From: Cryptomeria japonica
Lineage: Eukaryota > Streptophyta > Pinopsida > Cupressales > Cupressaceae
Direction: 5' to 3'
Assembly: GCF_030272615.1 (NCBI RefSeq)
Contig: NC_081405.1
Coordinates: 22,957,772-23,021,771, forward strand
Length of the DNA: 64,000 nucleotides
The notes below the pieces were generated by a model. The model ran no database searches. It saw only the letters and a program-made list of their open reading frames with translations, and was not told the DNA's origin. A program made the translations under genes and the position numbers. The stretch's first letter is position 1. Every line of letters starts with the position of its first letter. Shown piece by piece: positions 21,956 through 33,988 of this stretch.

Positions 21956-22114
21956 CAGAACTCAGTTCATTGTGTAGATAGCTATACTTGCAGCTTCTTT
22001 CAAAAATGTTTTCGCTACACTTCCTTGTATGAACATTGTCCTAGCAGCTTCAACCACTAACTAGTTGTTCCTCTCTGCTATACCATTCTACTGTGGTGTC
22101 CTTGGTGCAGAAAG

Positions 22115-22741
22115 CTACCACTTGATACCATTCTCATCATGATACTTATTGAATTCCTTAGAAGTAAATTCATCACCTTGATCTGTTCTCAAACATTTTA
22201 TCTTTTTGCCACTCTCTTTCTCATCTAAGGCCCTGAATTCCTTGAACTTTCCAAAAGCTTCATTCTTATCCTTCAAGAATGTGACCCACATCATTCTTGA
22301 ACAATCATCAATGAAGATCATGAAATGTCTATCACCTTGAATACTTCTTGTTCTTATTGGTCCACATAGATCTGTATGAACCAGATCTAACAAGTGTTCT
22401 ATTGAGAAGGACTTGCTCTTGAAAGTTGAAGAAGTCATCTTTCCTATATGACATTCTTTACAAAGAGCATTAATCGGTTTGTCTAGCTAAGGCAGACCTC
22501 TTACTATCTTGGACTTGCTCACTTTAACAATGTTATCAAAGTTTATATGACAAAACCTCCTATACCAAAGCCAGCTATCATCTATCTTTGCAATCAAAGA
22601 GTTCCCAACTTTAGGATTAAGATGAAATAGATTACCTCTGGTTTGTTCCCCGGTTGCAATCAATTCACCTTTATTTTCAAAGATTTTGCACATACCATTT
22701 CTAAACTCTAGTGGGTATCCTCTGTCATTAAGTTGTGCCAC
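22115..22741 (-). pseudogene. Copia-3 GAG-pre-integrase and integrase core
   Basis: The frame at 22741-22487 holds the pre-integrase zinc-binding region (WYRRFCHINFDNIVKVS). After a stop, 22438-22115 holds the catalytic core: LVHTDLCGPIRTRSIQG with the first Asp, FIDDCSRMMWVTFLKDK, and LRTDQGDEFTSKEF with the second Asp. The third catalytic residue lies in the decayed stretch at 21960-22110. Integrase would insert the cDNA. Confidence 0.85.
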
Positions 22742-23000
22742 ACTCAGAAGATTGTGCTTTAGGCCTTCAACCTAATAGACATCGTCAGCACTGCTCTTCC
22801 CTTTAAGAGAAATAACTCACTTACCTTTAACCATACAGGGCGAGTCATTACCAAATCTGACAACACCACCATCAAATTACTTCAAGGAAAGAAATTTGCT
22901 TCGATCACCGGTCATGTGATGTGAACAACCACTATCAATGATCCAATCATCAGAGTTATCCATCCTAGAAACTAGTGCCTTCTATTATGATATATCTTCC
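22742..23000 (-). pseudogene. Copia-3 protease
   Basis: The minus strand near 22895-22940 reads IDSGCSHHMTGDRSKF, the copia retropepsin active site, with the Asp-Ser-Gly triad still present. A stop follows within about 10 residues. The C-terminal part merges with the pre-integrase region. Confidence 0.75.
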
Positions 23001-23960
23001 TTAATAGCTACAAACACAATATCTTCACTAGCATCATCATCAGATTCTTCATCAGTAGTACCACTGTCAACTGCCATAAGACAATCTCTCTTGCCTTTGC
23101 CCTTATACTTCTTGATTTTTTCTCTCTTGTATTCATTTTCACCATTAGGACAATTAGCTGCTATATGACCAATCTTGTTGCATGCAAAACACTTTAAAGG
23201 TAGTTTACCTCTATATTTCCCAATGCCTCTAGGCAGTCATTTTGCCAACAATACTTCAATTTCCACTAAGCTATCTTCATCATCAACATCGCTGCTGGAT
23301 CTAGATTCATAACCATGACATGTATCTCTACTTTTTCTCACAAATGGGTTATGATTTCTGTACACTACCATCATAACCACAGTAAGTTTGCCAATGATAG
23401 AGTCAAGAGTTACCTTAGTTTTGTCAATGGACTTCATCTCCTGAATACAACTCGGATAGCATAGACCAGTAGCAGGGTTCTCAGTACCTTACTGATCACT
23501 ATGGGATCTTCCACTTTCCCTCTTGCACTCTTTATTTCACCAAGTTTCTCTTTTATCCTTTGACCATACTGTTGGATATTCTCACCTTCAGACATTCTCA
23601 TGTCATCAAAATTTCCTCTTAGGCTCTCCTCTTTAGCAATCTTAACATGTTCATCACCACTATAAATCTCTTCAAGTTTTTTCCATACTTCATATGCAGT
23701 TACAAGACCATGAACATCTACATATTCAACATCAGACAGGGAACTGATAATAGCCTCTAATGCTTGATGATTTTCTTGTTGTTCTTTCAACTGATCATCA
23801 GTCAGAGTTCCAGTAGGTGAAATATACTTAGTTTCCAATACTGACTTACCAGACTCTTAATGTAAACCTTCATTTTGTCGCTCCATATCCTATAGTTATC
23901 TTTGTTGAACTTCGAACCTTCCTACTTCATCATGATCTACAAGATCTTTTCCTCAAGCTC
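23001..23960 (-). pseudogene. Copia-3 gag with zinc knuckle
   Basis: Pieces at 23838-23434 and 23437-23237 encode the UBN2-type Gag (AYEVWKKLEEIYSGDEHVKIA, then GENIQQYGQRIKEKLGEIKS). They lead to the zinc knuckle CFACNKIGHIAANC at about 23150-23192 (C-X2-C-X4-H-X4-C, intact). A frameshift near 23437 and upstream stops break the protein. The start lies near 23950, 30-60 bp from the primer site. Confidence 0.8.
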
Positions 23961-23982
23961 TTAGGCTTTTAGGTTAAAGGGG

Positions 23983-24002
23983 ACCTGGGATGCTCTGATA
24001 CC
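23983..24002 (-). promoter_or_regulatory. Primer-binding site of copia-3
   Basis: The minus strand reads TGGTATCAGAGCATCCCAGG three bases inside the LTR end. Confidence 0.85.
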
Positions 24003-24005
24003 AAT

Positions 24006-25398
24006 TGATGGTATGATGAAAGAATTAGAATACTGAGAGGGGAGGGGGGGGTGAATCAATATACTAAAAAACTGATACAAACTTCCCAATCTCAAATCAA
24101 ACTCACAAAGTAAACTTTCACCATCAAGATCAATACTCAACATCAACTGGTTAATTGTTATAACAAATTAACAGTAAACAACTTCAATCTTGTAAATATA
24201 AAAATGCTTAATCATATCTCAACACATCTAATCTCTCAATGCTTCCAGTTATCATGCCTTATCACAAGTTATACTAATCAACAAATAAGATCATAACCAT
24301 AAAAACATTCAACACTTGACACAAATGTTTATACGTGGAAAACCCAAATAGGTAAAAACCATAGTGAGATGAGACTCACAAGATAGCTATCTGAACTCTT
24401 CTGAAGTGTTCCCTATTAGGAGCCAAGCTTGTTAAAGATTTTACAATAAGTCCTATTAAGAACTGATCCTATTAGGAATCACCTGGTTAAGGGATTTATA
24501 AAATGCCTTGATGAAAAGAAAATACCCTATTAGGAGTAACCTCGTTAGAGGATTTGAGAATCCAAGCTAATGGACCACCTTGTTAGAGGATTTAAGAAGT
24601 AACCAAGCTTGTTAGAGCTTACTCGGTTAGGGGATTTCAATTCTGTTGTAATTGTTAGAAAACAACATGTTTTTTGATCTGTCTGAATAACACTACATTT
24701 TCTTGATCACATTCTTATAAGCTTCAATCTGCCTTTACTCAAACCGCAGATCCATTCTCCGGTTAGGCAACTACACACTCATATGGTTTCAGCCAACACT
24801 TTGCCAACACTCTTACAAACAACTTCATCGACCTTAAATACAAATCAATTAGGTTGGTAACACAACAAAAACCTAATTCTCTCATATAGATTACAAACAA
24901 ATCGGTTCAATCTTGACCGTTAGAAATCATAACAATCTCTTCACATTCTTCAAGAAAATTCCAACCGCTCCATGATCACCGCTTCATCAGACTTTGTAAC
25001 TCATCACGCGCTATGCATTAGATGCAATCCACTTTACTCATTCCCTAGACAATCAAACAAACGCGCCAAAACAATCTGAACTTATCCTCATATAATGATC
25101 ACACGTGTCTCCATAATTATCGCTCATCATTAGATCTTAAACCAACAAACTTGATCGGTTAGGGTTTAACAAAAAAACAACTGGTAGGGTTTACCGGTTA
25201 CATTGCATAGAAAAGGGTTTAACCTTATACACTGGTTTACCGATTTACAACATCTTCCACAAAGCTCTTCCTACTGGTTTCAAGATAATATCAATAACAA
25301 CAACAATATCAGTAATATCATAAATACCATTACCAGTTCAATTGACATCAATGACAACATAACATATCATTAATGCAATCTTCCTGTAAATGCCAACA
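24006..25398 (-). repeat. Copia-3 5' LTR
   Basis: 1,393 bp, plus-strand ends TGATGG and GCCAACA. The last 340 bp match the 3' LTR. It contains a run of near-repeated GTTAGAGGATTT / CTATTAGGAG words (24410-24640). Confidence 0.85.
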
Positions 25399-25941
25399 TA
25401 ACAACATGTCATCAACATATAAGATAGTGATTAGTAATTGATAATCAATAACCTTAATATAAATACAATGATCTTCCTCTCTCCTCTTATAACCAAACTT
25501 TAATACAAAAGTATCAAACTTTTGTTACCATGTCCTGTGTGACTTTTTCAAATCATACAAAGATCTCTTTAACCTGCAAACCAATTGTTCCTTTCCTTTC
25601 CCAACAAAACTATTAGGTTGTCACATATAAATCTCCTACACAAGATCCCTATGCAAGATAGTCATTTTAACATCCATTTGCTTTATTTCAAAATCGCAAG
25701 CAGTATCAATAAACAATAAGAATCTAATAGATATCAATTTTTCAACAAGAAATAAAATTTCACCAAAATAAACTCCCTCTCTCTAGGAGTAGCCCTTGGC
25801 CACCAATTTGGCCTTGTACCGCTCTAACCATTTATTTGCTCCAAACTTCTTTTTAAATACCCACTTGCATCCAATAGGTTTCCTTCCTTTAGGCAAAAAT
25901 ACAAGATCTCAAGTGTCACAACTATTTAAGGTCATCATCTC
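25399..25941 (-). pseudogene. Copia-2 RT, middle part
   Basis: The minus strand reads degenerate copia RT: GCKWVFKKKFGANKWLERYKAKLV, then IKQMDVKMTILH, then ITILYVDDMLL with the YVDD catalytic motif near 25410. Several stops are present. It is bounded by copia-3 on the left and copia-4 on the right. Confidence 0.8.
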
Positions 25942-27253
25942 TGTTGTAAGTTTGGGTAGAATGAGCTGTTGATGTGTTGTCATTAATGTCAAAATGCTTT
26001 GGTTTTCATTAGTGACTGGTTGGTATAGTTGATGTTGAGTTTCCTGTGCAGTTGTGCTGAGAGATTTTCTTCGCATATCTTCTATATTGTACATCTATTC
26101 ATGTGGTTTGGATATGTTATTAAGAAGTGTTTAGAGATCCTAAATTCAAGATTTGGTGCTCTGGATTGTTGTGTTAAGGAAGTTGCATTCACTAGTGTGT
26201 GGCAATGTTTGACAGTGTTTTTCGTGTGAAATGCATGCTTTGAATTTCTCCACTTTATGGTTTCTAGTGTTGTGGTTTTGGAGATAAGTTGGTAATGTCC
26301 TTAGCTTCATTCTATTTAGTTGGCATGAGTTCTTGGGCTTCAGAAGCATGGTTTCAAAGTTTGATGGTGTTTACTCTAGGTTTGGATGACCTCAGGTGTT
26401 TACACTTCACATTATTACTCCAATGATTATGGACCATTCTATAACATGTATGATGTTTATTTTGGTCCTAGTTAAGGCGTGGTGTGGTCTACTTTACATT
26501 TTTTTCCACTATGGGAATGTTTAGTGCCAACCTAATTTGAATTGTGTTTGGTTAAGAAGTTTAGCCGACCTTGGGACAGTTTGCATATGTGAGGATCATA
26601 TAAATAGAGGATAGTTTGTTGAGGATATTATGAGAGAATGGGTGCTATGTGTGAAATGTGAAATAGAAAGGAAGCGAGTTGTGGCATATGTGTATGCGAT
26701 GAAGGTGTGAAAGAGGATCTATCTCCCTAATTTTTTAAGTTGGTGATAAGTGTTGTTTGAGTTGGTGAAAAGTGTTGTGTAGTGTGGACTTTCATGTGTT
26801 AGCTACTGGAAGTAGTGAGATGAAGGTATCTATAGATCTTACAGTTGCAAAAGTGTATAAGTGGTGGATTCTCTCTTTTATCCTTCTTCATCTGGGTAGT
26901 GAGCCCTTCGACAGTGAGCTTTTCTTTCTTTCTTTCTTTCTTACTTTCTGGTAGTGATCCCTTTGGTAGTGAGTATTTCTTTGTAAAAATTACCTTAACC
27001 AGTGTTACCCTAACATGTGTTCATATATTGAGAATAGCTTTCTCTATGGTTTTTCTCTTAACAGAGTTTTCCACGTCAAATCTGGTGTTTCCTTGTGTAT
27101 GATGTGTTCTACTTTTCATGTTCATATCTTTTTATGGATTAAGTGATAAAGTTAGGTTATTGTAGATCTGATTTTAAATAAAAGATTTTTAAATGGCGTG
27201 CACAACTGATTCACCCTCCTCTTAGTTTTCTTGTGCATAAGAACATTCAATGA
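25942..27253 (+). repeat. Copia-4 5' LTR
   Basis: 1,312 bp, starting TGTTGTAAGTTTGGG. It aligns with the 3' LTR at both ends but holds about 750 bp (roughly 26265-27020) that the 3' LTR lacks. A short (TTTC)n run occurs at 26928-26944. Frames at 26029-27102 are not genes. Confidence 0.85.
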
Positions 27254-27309
27254 TTAGTATCAGAGCTTTGGTTCCCTGTAGAAGAGCTTAACCACTTGAG
27301 GAGATCTTG

Positions 27310-28207
27310 ATGGTGCACAAACTGACAATCCCTATGTTTGATGGATCTGACTATGCTTTCTGGAAAGTGAAGATGAAAGGTTACCTGATTTCTCTTGGCT
27401 ATGAAATTTGGAAGTCTGTTAGACCAAAGTACACCAAATTGTCAACTAGGTGAACACTCCATATGAGATCAAGGAAGTTGAAGATAATCAAAAGGCAAGG
27501 TTTTCTATCTTTAGTGCTCTTTCTAATACTGAACTAACAAAAGTTGTATCTTTGAAATTTTCTCATGAGGTTTAGAATAAATTAGAAAAGACTTATAAAT
27601 GAGATGATACAATCAAACAAACTAAGTTGCAAAATGCTAAAACTAAATATGAATGGTTGCGAATGGATGAAGAAGAAAAATATAACTAGCTACCTGCAGG
27701 AGATAGATGATGTTGTAAATGAGATCAAAGGTCTTGGTCGTAACTTGTCAAAATATGGTACTCAGAACTCTTACTAAACCCTATAGCTCTAAGGTTTCAA
27801 CAATAGAAGAATCATAGAATAAGAATAATTATACTAGAGAATACTTGTATGGCACATTACTTACTTTTGAGATGAGAGAATTTGGTACTACTGGTGCAAG
27901 AACAAAAAACTGCATTTAAGACTACTAAATAAGCAAAAGATGAAGAATCTGATGAAGAGAACTTTGATGAGATTAAGGCAAACTTTGTTAGAAGAATGAA
28001 GAAAGGACCAGAAAGTACAAAGGTAAATTTTCCTTTAAATGTTTTAGCTATGGAAAGATAGGTCATTATGTTTTTAGATATTTTGACAAAATTGCAAATC
28101 CAAAGAATAATGAAATCAAGAGAAAGTTCAATAGGAAGGCTTATTATGTTAGAAAAGATGCAAATATTTTTGATAATGAATCTAATTATGAAGAAGACAG
28201 TGAACGT
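27310..28207 (+). pseudogene. Copia-4 gag
   Basis: From the ATG at 27310 the protein begins MVHKLTIPMFDGSDYAFWK, a UBN2-type copia Gag start. Stops and frameshifts follow within about 50 codons. Later Gag pieces are traceable, and the zinc knuckle near 28035-28080 reads CFSYGKIGHYVFRY, with the second and last cysteines replaced, so zinc binding is lost. Confidence 0.78.
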
Positions 28208-28450
28208 TTGTTCTTGGCGGTAGAGGAAGAATCTTGTTTTGCTAAGCCTGGCAAAAGTGTGAAGGGAAAAGCTTCGGAATATGCTACTAAAATAGAAGTA
28301 ATTGTTGAATCTACTTTTCGTACTAGAAGAGATAAATATGAATGGATTATTTATAGTGGATTTTCAAATCATATGACTGGTGATAAGAGTAAGTTTGTAA
28401 ATCTTGAAAAAATTGATGGATGTGTTGTTAGATTTGAAGATGATTAGACG
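28208..28450 (+). pseudogene. Copia-4 protease with mutated active site
   Basis: The frame reads WIIYSGFSNHMTGDKSKF, the copia retropepsin active-site region in which the catalytic Asp of Asp-Ser-Gly is Tyr (GAT to TAT). The fold signature is otherwise kept, and a stop at 28445 ends the frame. The protease would be inactive even without the stop. Confidence 0.8.
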
Positions 28451-28699
28451 ACTAGGATAGTTGGAATTGGTTCTGTTAGTTTTGATGATAAACATAACAC
28501 TGACAATGTTTCCTATGTTAAAGGCTTAAATAATAATCTTCTGAGTGTTGTTAAAATGTGTTTAAATGGATATAATCTTATTTTTTAGGATGATGGGTGT
28601 GAGATCAGAAGAAGGTTCGAAATTGTGATTGCAACAGGATAGATGGAAATGTTTATCAGTTGAGGACAAATGGTGGATATTGCTTGATGGTGCAAATCA

Positions 28700-29615
28700 A
28701 TGAGAGTTGGTTATGACATCGGAGGATGTGTCACATTAATTTTGGTAATTTGGTGAGGATTAGTTTAATTCAAAATGTTAGAGATTGGTCAAAGATTACA
28801 AAGCCTGCTAATGCTATCTGCAAAGAATGTCAAGTTGGAAAACAAACAAGGAGAAATTTTAAAGTTAAGGAACAATCTTCTACTATATTGTTGGAATTAA
28901 TGCACATTGATCTTTATGGTCTGAATAGGACAAGAAGTCAACAAGGTGACAAGTATTTCATGCTCTCAATTGATAATTGCTCTAGAATGACCTAGATTAC
29001 TTTCTTAAAAGAAGAATTTAAATTTCTAGGAAAGTTCAAGAAATTCAAGGTTACTGTTCAAAATGAGAGATATAATAATCAAATGTTTAAGGTCTAATAG
29101 AGGTGGAGAGTTTACTTTTGACGAGTTAAATACTTTTTTTGTGAGAACCAAGGGATAAGAAGGCATTTGTCTGCTCCTAGGATGCCACAACAAAATGGTG
29201 TGGTTGAGAGGATGAATATAACAATTCAAGAGGTTGCTACAAAAATGATGAATGAGGCAAATCTACTGGAAAGAAGTAATACATATTGTGGTATGCACAC
29301 TTATTAGACTACATATTAGAAGAAATTATGGAAATACATCTTATAAACTATGGTATGAAGGGACTTTGTCTATGAAATGTTAGGAAGTTTTTGGAGGTAA
29401 ATGTTATATCAAAAGAGATAAAGAGAATTTGGGAAAGTTTGACACAAGAGTTGATGAAGGTATATTCAATGAATATTCTACTAAAAGTAAATCTTACATA
29501 TGTTATAACAAAAGACTGAGAAGAATTGTTGAAAGCACAAATGTGAAAGTTGAAGAAGACACTTTGAAGAATACAATTGTAGAGATGGGATATGAATCAG
29601 ATGATTCTACCAGTT
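28700..29615 (+). pseudogene. Copia-4 integrase
   Basis: 28726-28995 encodes the pre-integrase zinc-binding part (MCHINFGNLVRIS, CKECQVGKQTRRNF) and the start of the catalytic core (LMHIDLYGLNRTRSQQGDKY, SIDNCSRM). Stops and frameshifts follow; later pieces (near 29070-29230 and 29429-29617) correspond to the core end and the C-terminal region (IFNEYSTKSKSYICYN). Confidence 0.78.
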
Positions 29616-29839
29616 AACCAGAAGATGAAAAGGTCGAAGAAATAGAAGTGTAGAATGATAAAGAAGATTCTTTGAAAATTGATCCTGAGACTTCAAGGTA
29701 TGTATAGAAGAACCATTTAGAGAAACAAATTATTGGAGACAAAAATAGAGGTGTTATCACAAGAAGTAAAGTTGTTGAAGAATAGGTGAACTTATTCTTA
29801 ATTTTAGAGACAGACGAAGATAGTAAAAGAAGCTTGCAG

Positions 29840-31345
29840 TGATCAATATGGATGAAAGCTATGAAAGAAGAATTGGGACATATTGAGAATAATCAAACTT
29901 GGGAACTTGTCCCAAGACCAGCTGACAAGAATGTGATAGGAAATAAATGGATGTTTGAGAACAAATTGGATGAAGATGGTCGCATAGTAAGGAATAAGGA
30001 AAGCATTATTTGTAAAGGCTACTCATAGGTACAAGGAATAGATTTTGAGGAACATTATGCTCCTTTGGCAAGAATGGAAGCTATCAGAATGTTTTTGGAT
30101 TTTGTGACACATAAGGATTTCAAGGTTTATCAGATGGATGTGATGTCTGCATTCCTGAATGGAGAATTGAAAGAAGAAGTGTATATAAAACAACCATAAG
30201 GATTAAAGCTATCAAACATTCTTGATATGGCTGTGAATTGAAAAAGGTGTTGTATGGATTGAAGCAAGCTTCCAAATCTTGGTATGCAAGGCTTTACATG
30301 TATTTGTTGAATCAAGAATTTCAAAAAGGTACTGCTAACAGTAATCTCTATTTTAAGGTTGAGGAAAATGATATCTTGACTGTAGTCATTTATGTGGATG
30401 ATATAATCTTTGGAGGAAATGATGGTATGTGCAAGAAGTTTTTTGATGAGATGCAAGAAGAGCTTGAAATGTCTACGATTGGGAAAACTAATTTCTTTCT
30501 TGGTTTACAAGTTAGACAAAAGGATGATGATATCTTTATTTCACAATCTAAGTATGTTAAAGAAATGTTGAAGAAGTTTGGAATGGAAAATGCTAAACCT
30601 GTATGTGATCCTATCGCTAATGGTTGTAAGTTGAGAAAATATGTTGAATCTCTGAAGACTTATGAGAGAAAATGCAGATCAATGATTAGAGGATTACTAT
30701 ACCTGACTGCTACTAGACCAGACATCATTCATGTTGTTTGTCTTGTAGCTAGATTCCAACAAGATCCTAGAGAGACACATGTTTCTATTATGGAAAGAAT
30801 TTTTAGATACTTAAAAGGAACAAAAAACTATGGATTGTGGTATACCAAAAGATCTAATTTCACGCTTATTGCTTATACCGATGCAGACTGGATTGGTTGT
30901 GTGGATGAGAAAAAGTACATGTGGGGGTACATTTTTCCTTGGACCCTAGTTGGTTGCTTGGTTGAGTAAGAAACAAGATTCAATATCTTTGTCTACTGTT
31001 GAAGATGAATATATTGCTACTGCAACTTGTTGTACATAAGTATTACAGATGAAACAAACTCTAATGGATATTGGAATATTGTTTGATGAGCCAATTTCTA
31101 TCTTTTGTGACAATACCAGTGCAATAAATATTTCTAAGAATCCAGTACTACATTCAAGAATGAAACACATTTCAATTCGGTATCATTCCTTAAGGGAGAA
31201 AGTTTTTGGAGAATGAGGTGAAGCTTGATTATGTACCCACAAAAAAACATATTCCTAATATCTTTACTAAAGTGCTCTCTAAGGATACTTTTGAATATCT
31301 CCAGGAGAAATTGGGGATTATTGCCCCTCCTTTTATAAATTAAAT
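29840..31345 (+). pseudogene. Copia-4 reverse transcriptase and RNase H
   Basis: RT begins with NQTWELVPRPADKNVIGNKWMF and continues through [20 protein letters not shown]; a frameshift near 30230 leads to the 30238-30969 frame with KVLYGLKQASKSWYARL and the catalytic IYVDDIIFGGND. RNase H follows (IAYTDADWIGCVDEKK, then DNTSAINISKNPVLHSRMKHI), with a frameshift around 30930-30960 and stops near the end. All catalytic motifs are visible but not in one frame. Confidence 0.85.
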
Positions 31346-31693
31346 GCATATAGAGGTGCATTGGTGTAGTGAACTTTATGAATATTATTATTCCAGACTA
31401 ATGATTGGGGCTTCCTCTTAGGGGGAGCTAAGTGCAGTTGTGAGTTTTTGAGGAGCTAAACATAATGAGGTTATAGTTTTTGTATTTGTTCCTTTTTCCT
31501 TGATGGCAAAGGGGGAGAGAATGAGTAGTTGGGCTAAATGAGAAAATTGACAAAATGGGAGAGAAAATATGAGTAAAAAAGTAACTGGCAAAGGAGGAGA
31601 ATAGTGTATTGGAAAGCATTGGAAATTTGGCATGAGATTTGTTGATATTGTTGTTGTTGATGATGTGTTGTCATCAAGGACAAAGGGGGAGAT

Positions 31694-32240
31694 TGTTGTA
31701 AGTTTGGGGAAAATGAGCTATTTATGTGTTGTCATTGATGTCAACATGCTTTGGTCATCATTAGTGACTGGTTGGTATAGTTGTTGTTGAGTTTCTTATG
31801 CAGTTGTAATGAGATATTTGCTTTGCATATCTTCTATATTGTACATCTATTCATGTGGTTTGGATATGTTGTTAAGCAATGTTCAGAGATGTTATATTCA
31901 AGATTTGGAGCTCTACAATTTTGTGCTAAGGAAGTTGCATTCACCAGTGTGTGATAGTGTTTTCCATGTGAAATGCATGCTTTGCATTTCTCCACTTGAT
32001 GGTTTATATATTGAGAATATCATTCTTAATGGTTTTTCCCTTAATAGGGTTTTCCACGTCAAATCTAATGTTTCATTGCGTATGATGTGTCTTGCTTTTC
32101 ATGTTCATATCTTTCTATGGATTAAGTGATAAAGTTAAGTTATTGTGGATATGATTTTAAAGAAAATATTTCTAAGTGGTGTATACAACCGATTCACCCC
32201 CCCCACCCCCAAGTTGTCTTGTTTGTAAGAACATTCAACA
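31694..32240 (+). repeat. Copia-4 3' LTR (internally deleted)
   Basis: 547 bp, ends TGTTGTAAG and ATTCAACA. It lacks about 750 bp present in the 5' LTR. Confidence 0.85.
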
Positions 32241-33845
32241 ATATCCTCTTGCATGGTCTGCATCCAAGACTCACTTTTCTTTGAAGAGAGAGCCTCCATA
32301 AAGGATTTGAGTTCATTGCCAATACTTAACAAAGCATATATAGAATGGAAATCTGGTGGGCTATACCTTTCAACTGGATTACGTTGCCTTGTGGAGTTTC
32401 TCAAGGTAGGAGTAATAGGCTCAACCTGTTCATCTTTCTCTGTATGCTCATCATGCACATGATTTGAACTCTTTGAACCCTCTTCTTCTTCTCCATCCTT
32501 ATATCCTTCTATTTGTTCTTCCGCATATGCATATTCTTGCTTCTCAATCTTTATTTCAAAGTGCACTGACTTTGTATTCTCCATTGCTTGTTCTTGTCCT
32601 AAGTAGGCACTAAACTCCCTAAAAAATAACATTTCTACAAAGAATCATTTTTGGGTTATAGTATTTTTAAGCTTACAACCTTTTACATTCTCATCGTAAC
32701 CAACAAAAATGCATTCATGAGCTTGTGGATCCAAATTAGATCGCTTCTCATGAGGAAAATGAGTGAGAGCCTTACAAATAAAGACCCTTAAGTGTGCAAC
32801 CAACGAATGATGGCTGTCTATCTATCCACACTTCATAAGAAGTTTTGTCAGTAAGAGTTGAACATGGAGATCTATTTATCAAATAAAAAACAGTGCTAAT
32901 AGCTTTTTCCCAAAAGCATCTATCAAGCTTAGCACCACTCAACATTCTCCTAGCTCTTTCCATTATGATTTGGTTCATTCTTTCTGCTACCCCATTTTGT
33001 CAGGGAGTGTAAGGAGTAGTCTTTTACCAAACAATACCTGCAAGCTTATAAAACTCATCAAATTCCATTGAAAAATATTCACCCTCATTATTAGTCCTCA
33101 ACGCTTTTATCTTATTATTGATTGCTTTTCCACTAAGGCCTTAAACTTCTTAAACTCAGTGAAAATTCAGATTTAGAATGCATAAAATAAATCTAAGTGT
33201 ATCTTCGAGAAATCATCAATGAAGGAAACATAATACCGATATTTACCCAAAGAAACAACATCCACTAGACCACACACATTCAAATGAATAATCTCTAATG
33301 ATCTCTTTGCCATATAAATTCCTTTAGGAAATAATGATCTATTATATTTACCAAACACACAATGCTCCCATAAATTATTTTTACCAGTAGAGTAATTAGA
33401 AAGACCATCAACAACCTTTTTATTTAGAATAGTCCTAAGACCCTTTTCACTAATGTGACCTAATATTTGGTGCCATATCATACATGTATATTCATTGCTA
33501 GTTACATTGGAAAAGTTACAAAAAGTAGAGGCATTAAGCCTAAATAAAGCCCTATTCAAGATCCTTTAGCTATCACCAAACTCCCTCTTACCAAGCTAAA
33601 ACTAGACTTGTCAAATGTCACATGCATTGCAGAATCATTTAGCTTGGATACAAAAAATAAATTTCTCACAAGTCCTAGAATATGCAAAACATTATCAATG
33701 GTTTTTAATCTTCCATCATTGAAACATAATTTTACCTTTCCTTTACCAACAACCTTCTTCATGTTGTTGTCACCAAGGAAACCATCTCCCCCATCATATT
33801 CTTTGTAAGAGGAGAAGTGCTCCTTGTGAGAAGTCATGTGGTAGG
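32241..33845 (-). pseudogene. Copia-2 integrase, linker and protease end
   Basis: The minus strand holds, from the 5' side: the protease C-terminal region (YHMTSHKEHFSSYKEYDGGDGF, about 33840-33560), pre-integrase and the start of the integrase core (IWHQILGHISEKGLRTIL, then CGLVDVVSLGKYRYYVSFIDDFSK, 33559-33173), the integrase end (MNQIIMERARRMLSGAKLDRCFWEKA, 32978-32772) and the acidic linker to RT (32632-32241, NSTRQRNPVERYSPPDF). Frameshifts separate the pieces. It continues at 25941 beyond copia-4. Confidence 0.83.
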
Positions 33846-33988
33846 TGTGTGTGTGAAAAGTGGACCTGTATATGTATCTGAATACACAACACTTCAATTA
33901 AGTCATTGGATGTGTGTGTGTGTGTGTGTGTGAAAAGTGGACCTGTATATGTATTTGGAATACACAACACTTCAATTAAGTCATTAGA
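33846..33988. repeat. Tandem duplication of ~70 bp with (TG)n
   Basis: Two copies of a unit made of a TG run, GAAAAGTGGACCTGTATATGT and ACACAACACTTCAATTAAGT. The second TG run is longer (33910-33931). It lies at the junction between copia-2 and the LTR pair of element C. Confidence 0.85.

Larger units (their letters stand above)
19195..25398 (-). mobile_element. Copia-3, nearly complete but decayed copia element
   Basis: From the 5' side: LTR (24006-25398), primer site TGGTATCAGAGCATCC (23983-24002), gag, protease, integrase, RT, RNase H, polypurine tract (19543-19556) and the first 348 bp of the 3' LTR (19195-19542). All domains of a standard copia pol are traceable on the minus strand, but frameshifts and stops break them. 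The 3' LTR is truncated together with part of the flanking copia-2 RT, so one deletion removed both. It inserted in the RT of copia-2. Confidence 0.85.
25942..32240 (+). mobile_element. Copia-4, full-length but decayed copia element
   Basis: Plus strand. 5' LTR 25942-27253, primer site TTAGTATCAGAGCTTTGG (27254-27271), gag, protease, integrase, RT, RNase H, polypurine tract CAAAGGGGGAGAT (31681-31693) and 3' LTR 31694-32240. The flanking five bases are ATCTC and ATATC, a target-site duplication with one change. It interrupts copia-2 between the integrase-RT linker and RT. Many stops make it defective. Confidence 0.88.

Noticed and set aside
26029-27102. Several 60-85 codon frames in the copia-4 5' LTR
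   Set aside because: They lie wholly in the LTR, overlap each other and are largely absent from the 3' LTR; no domain.
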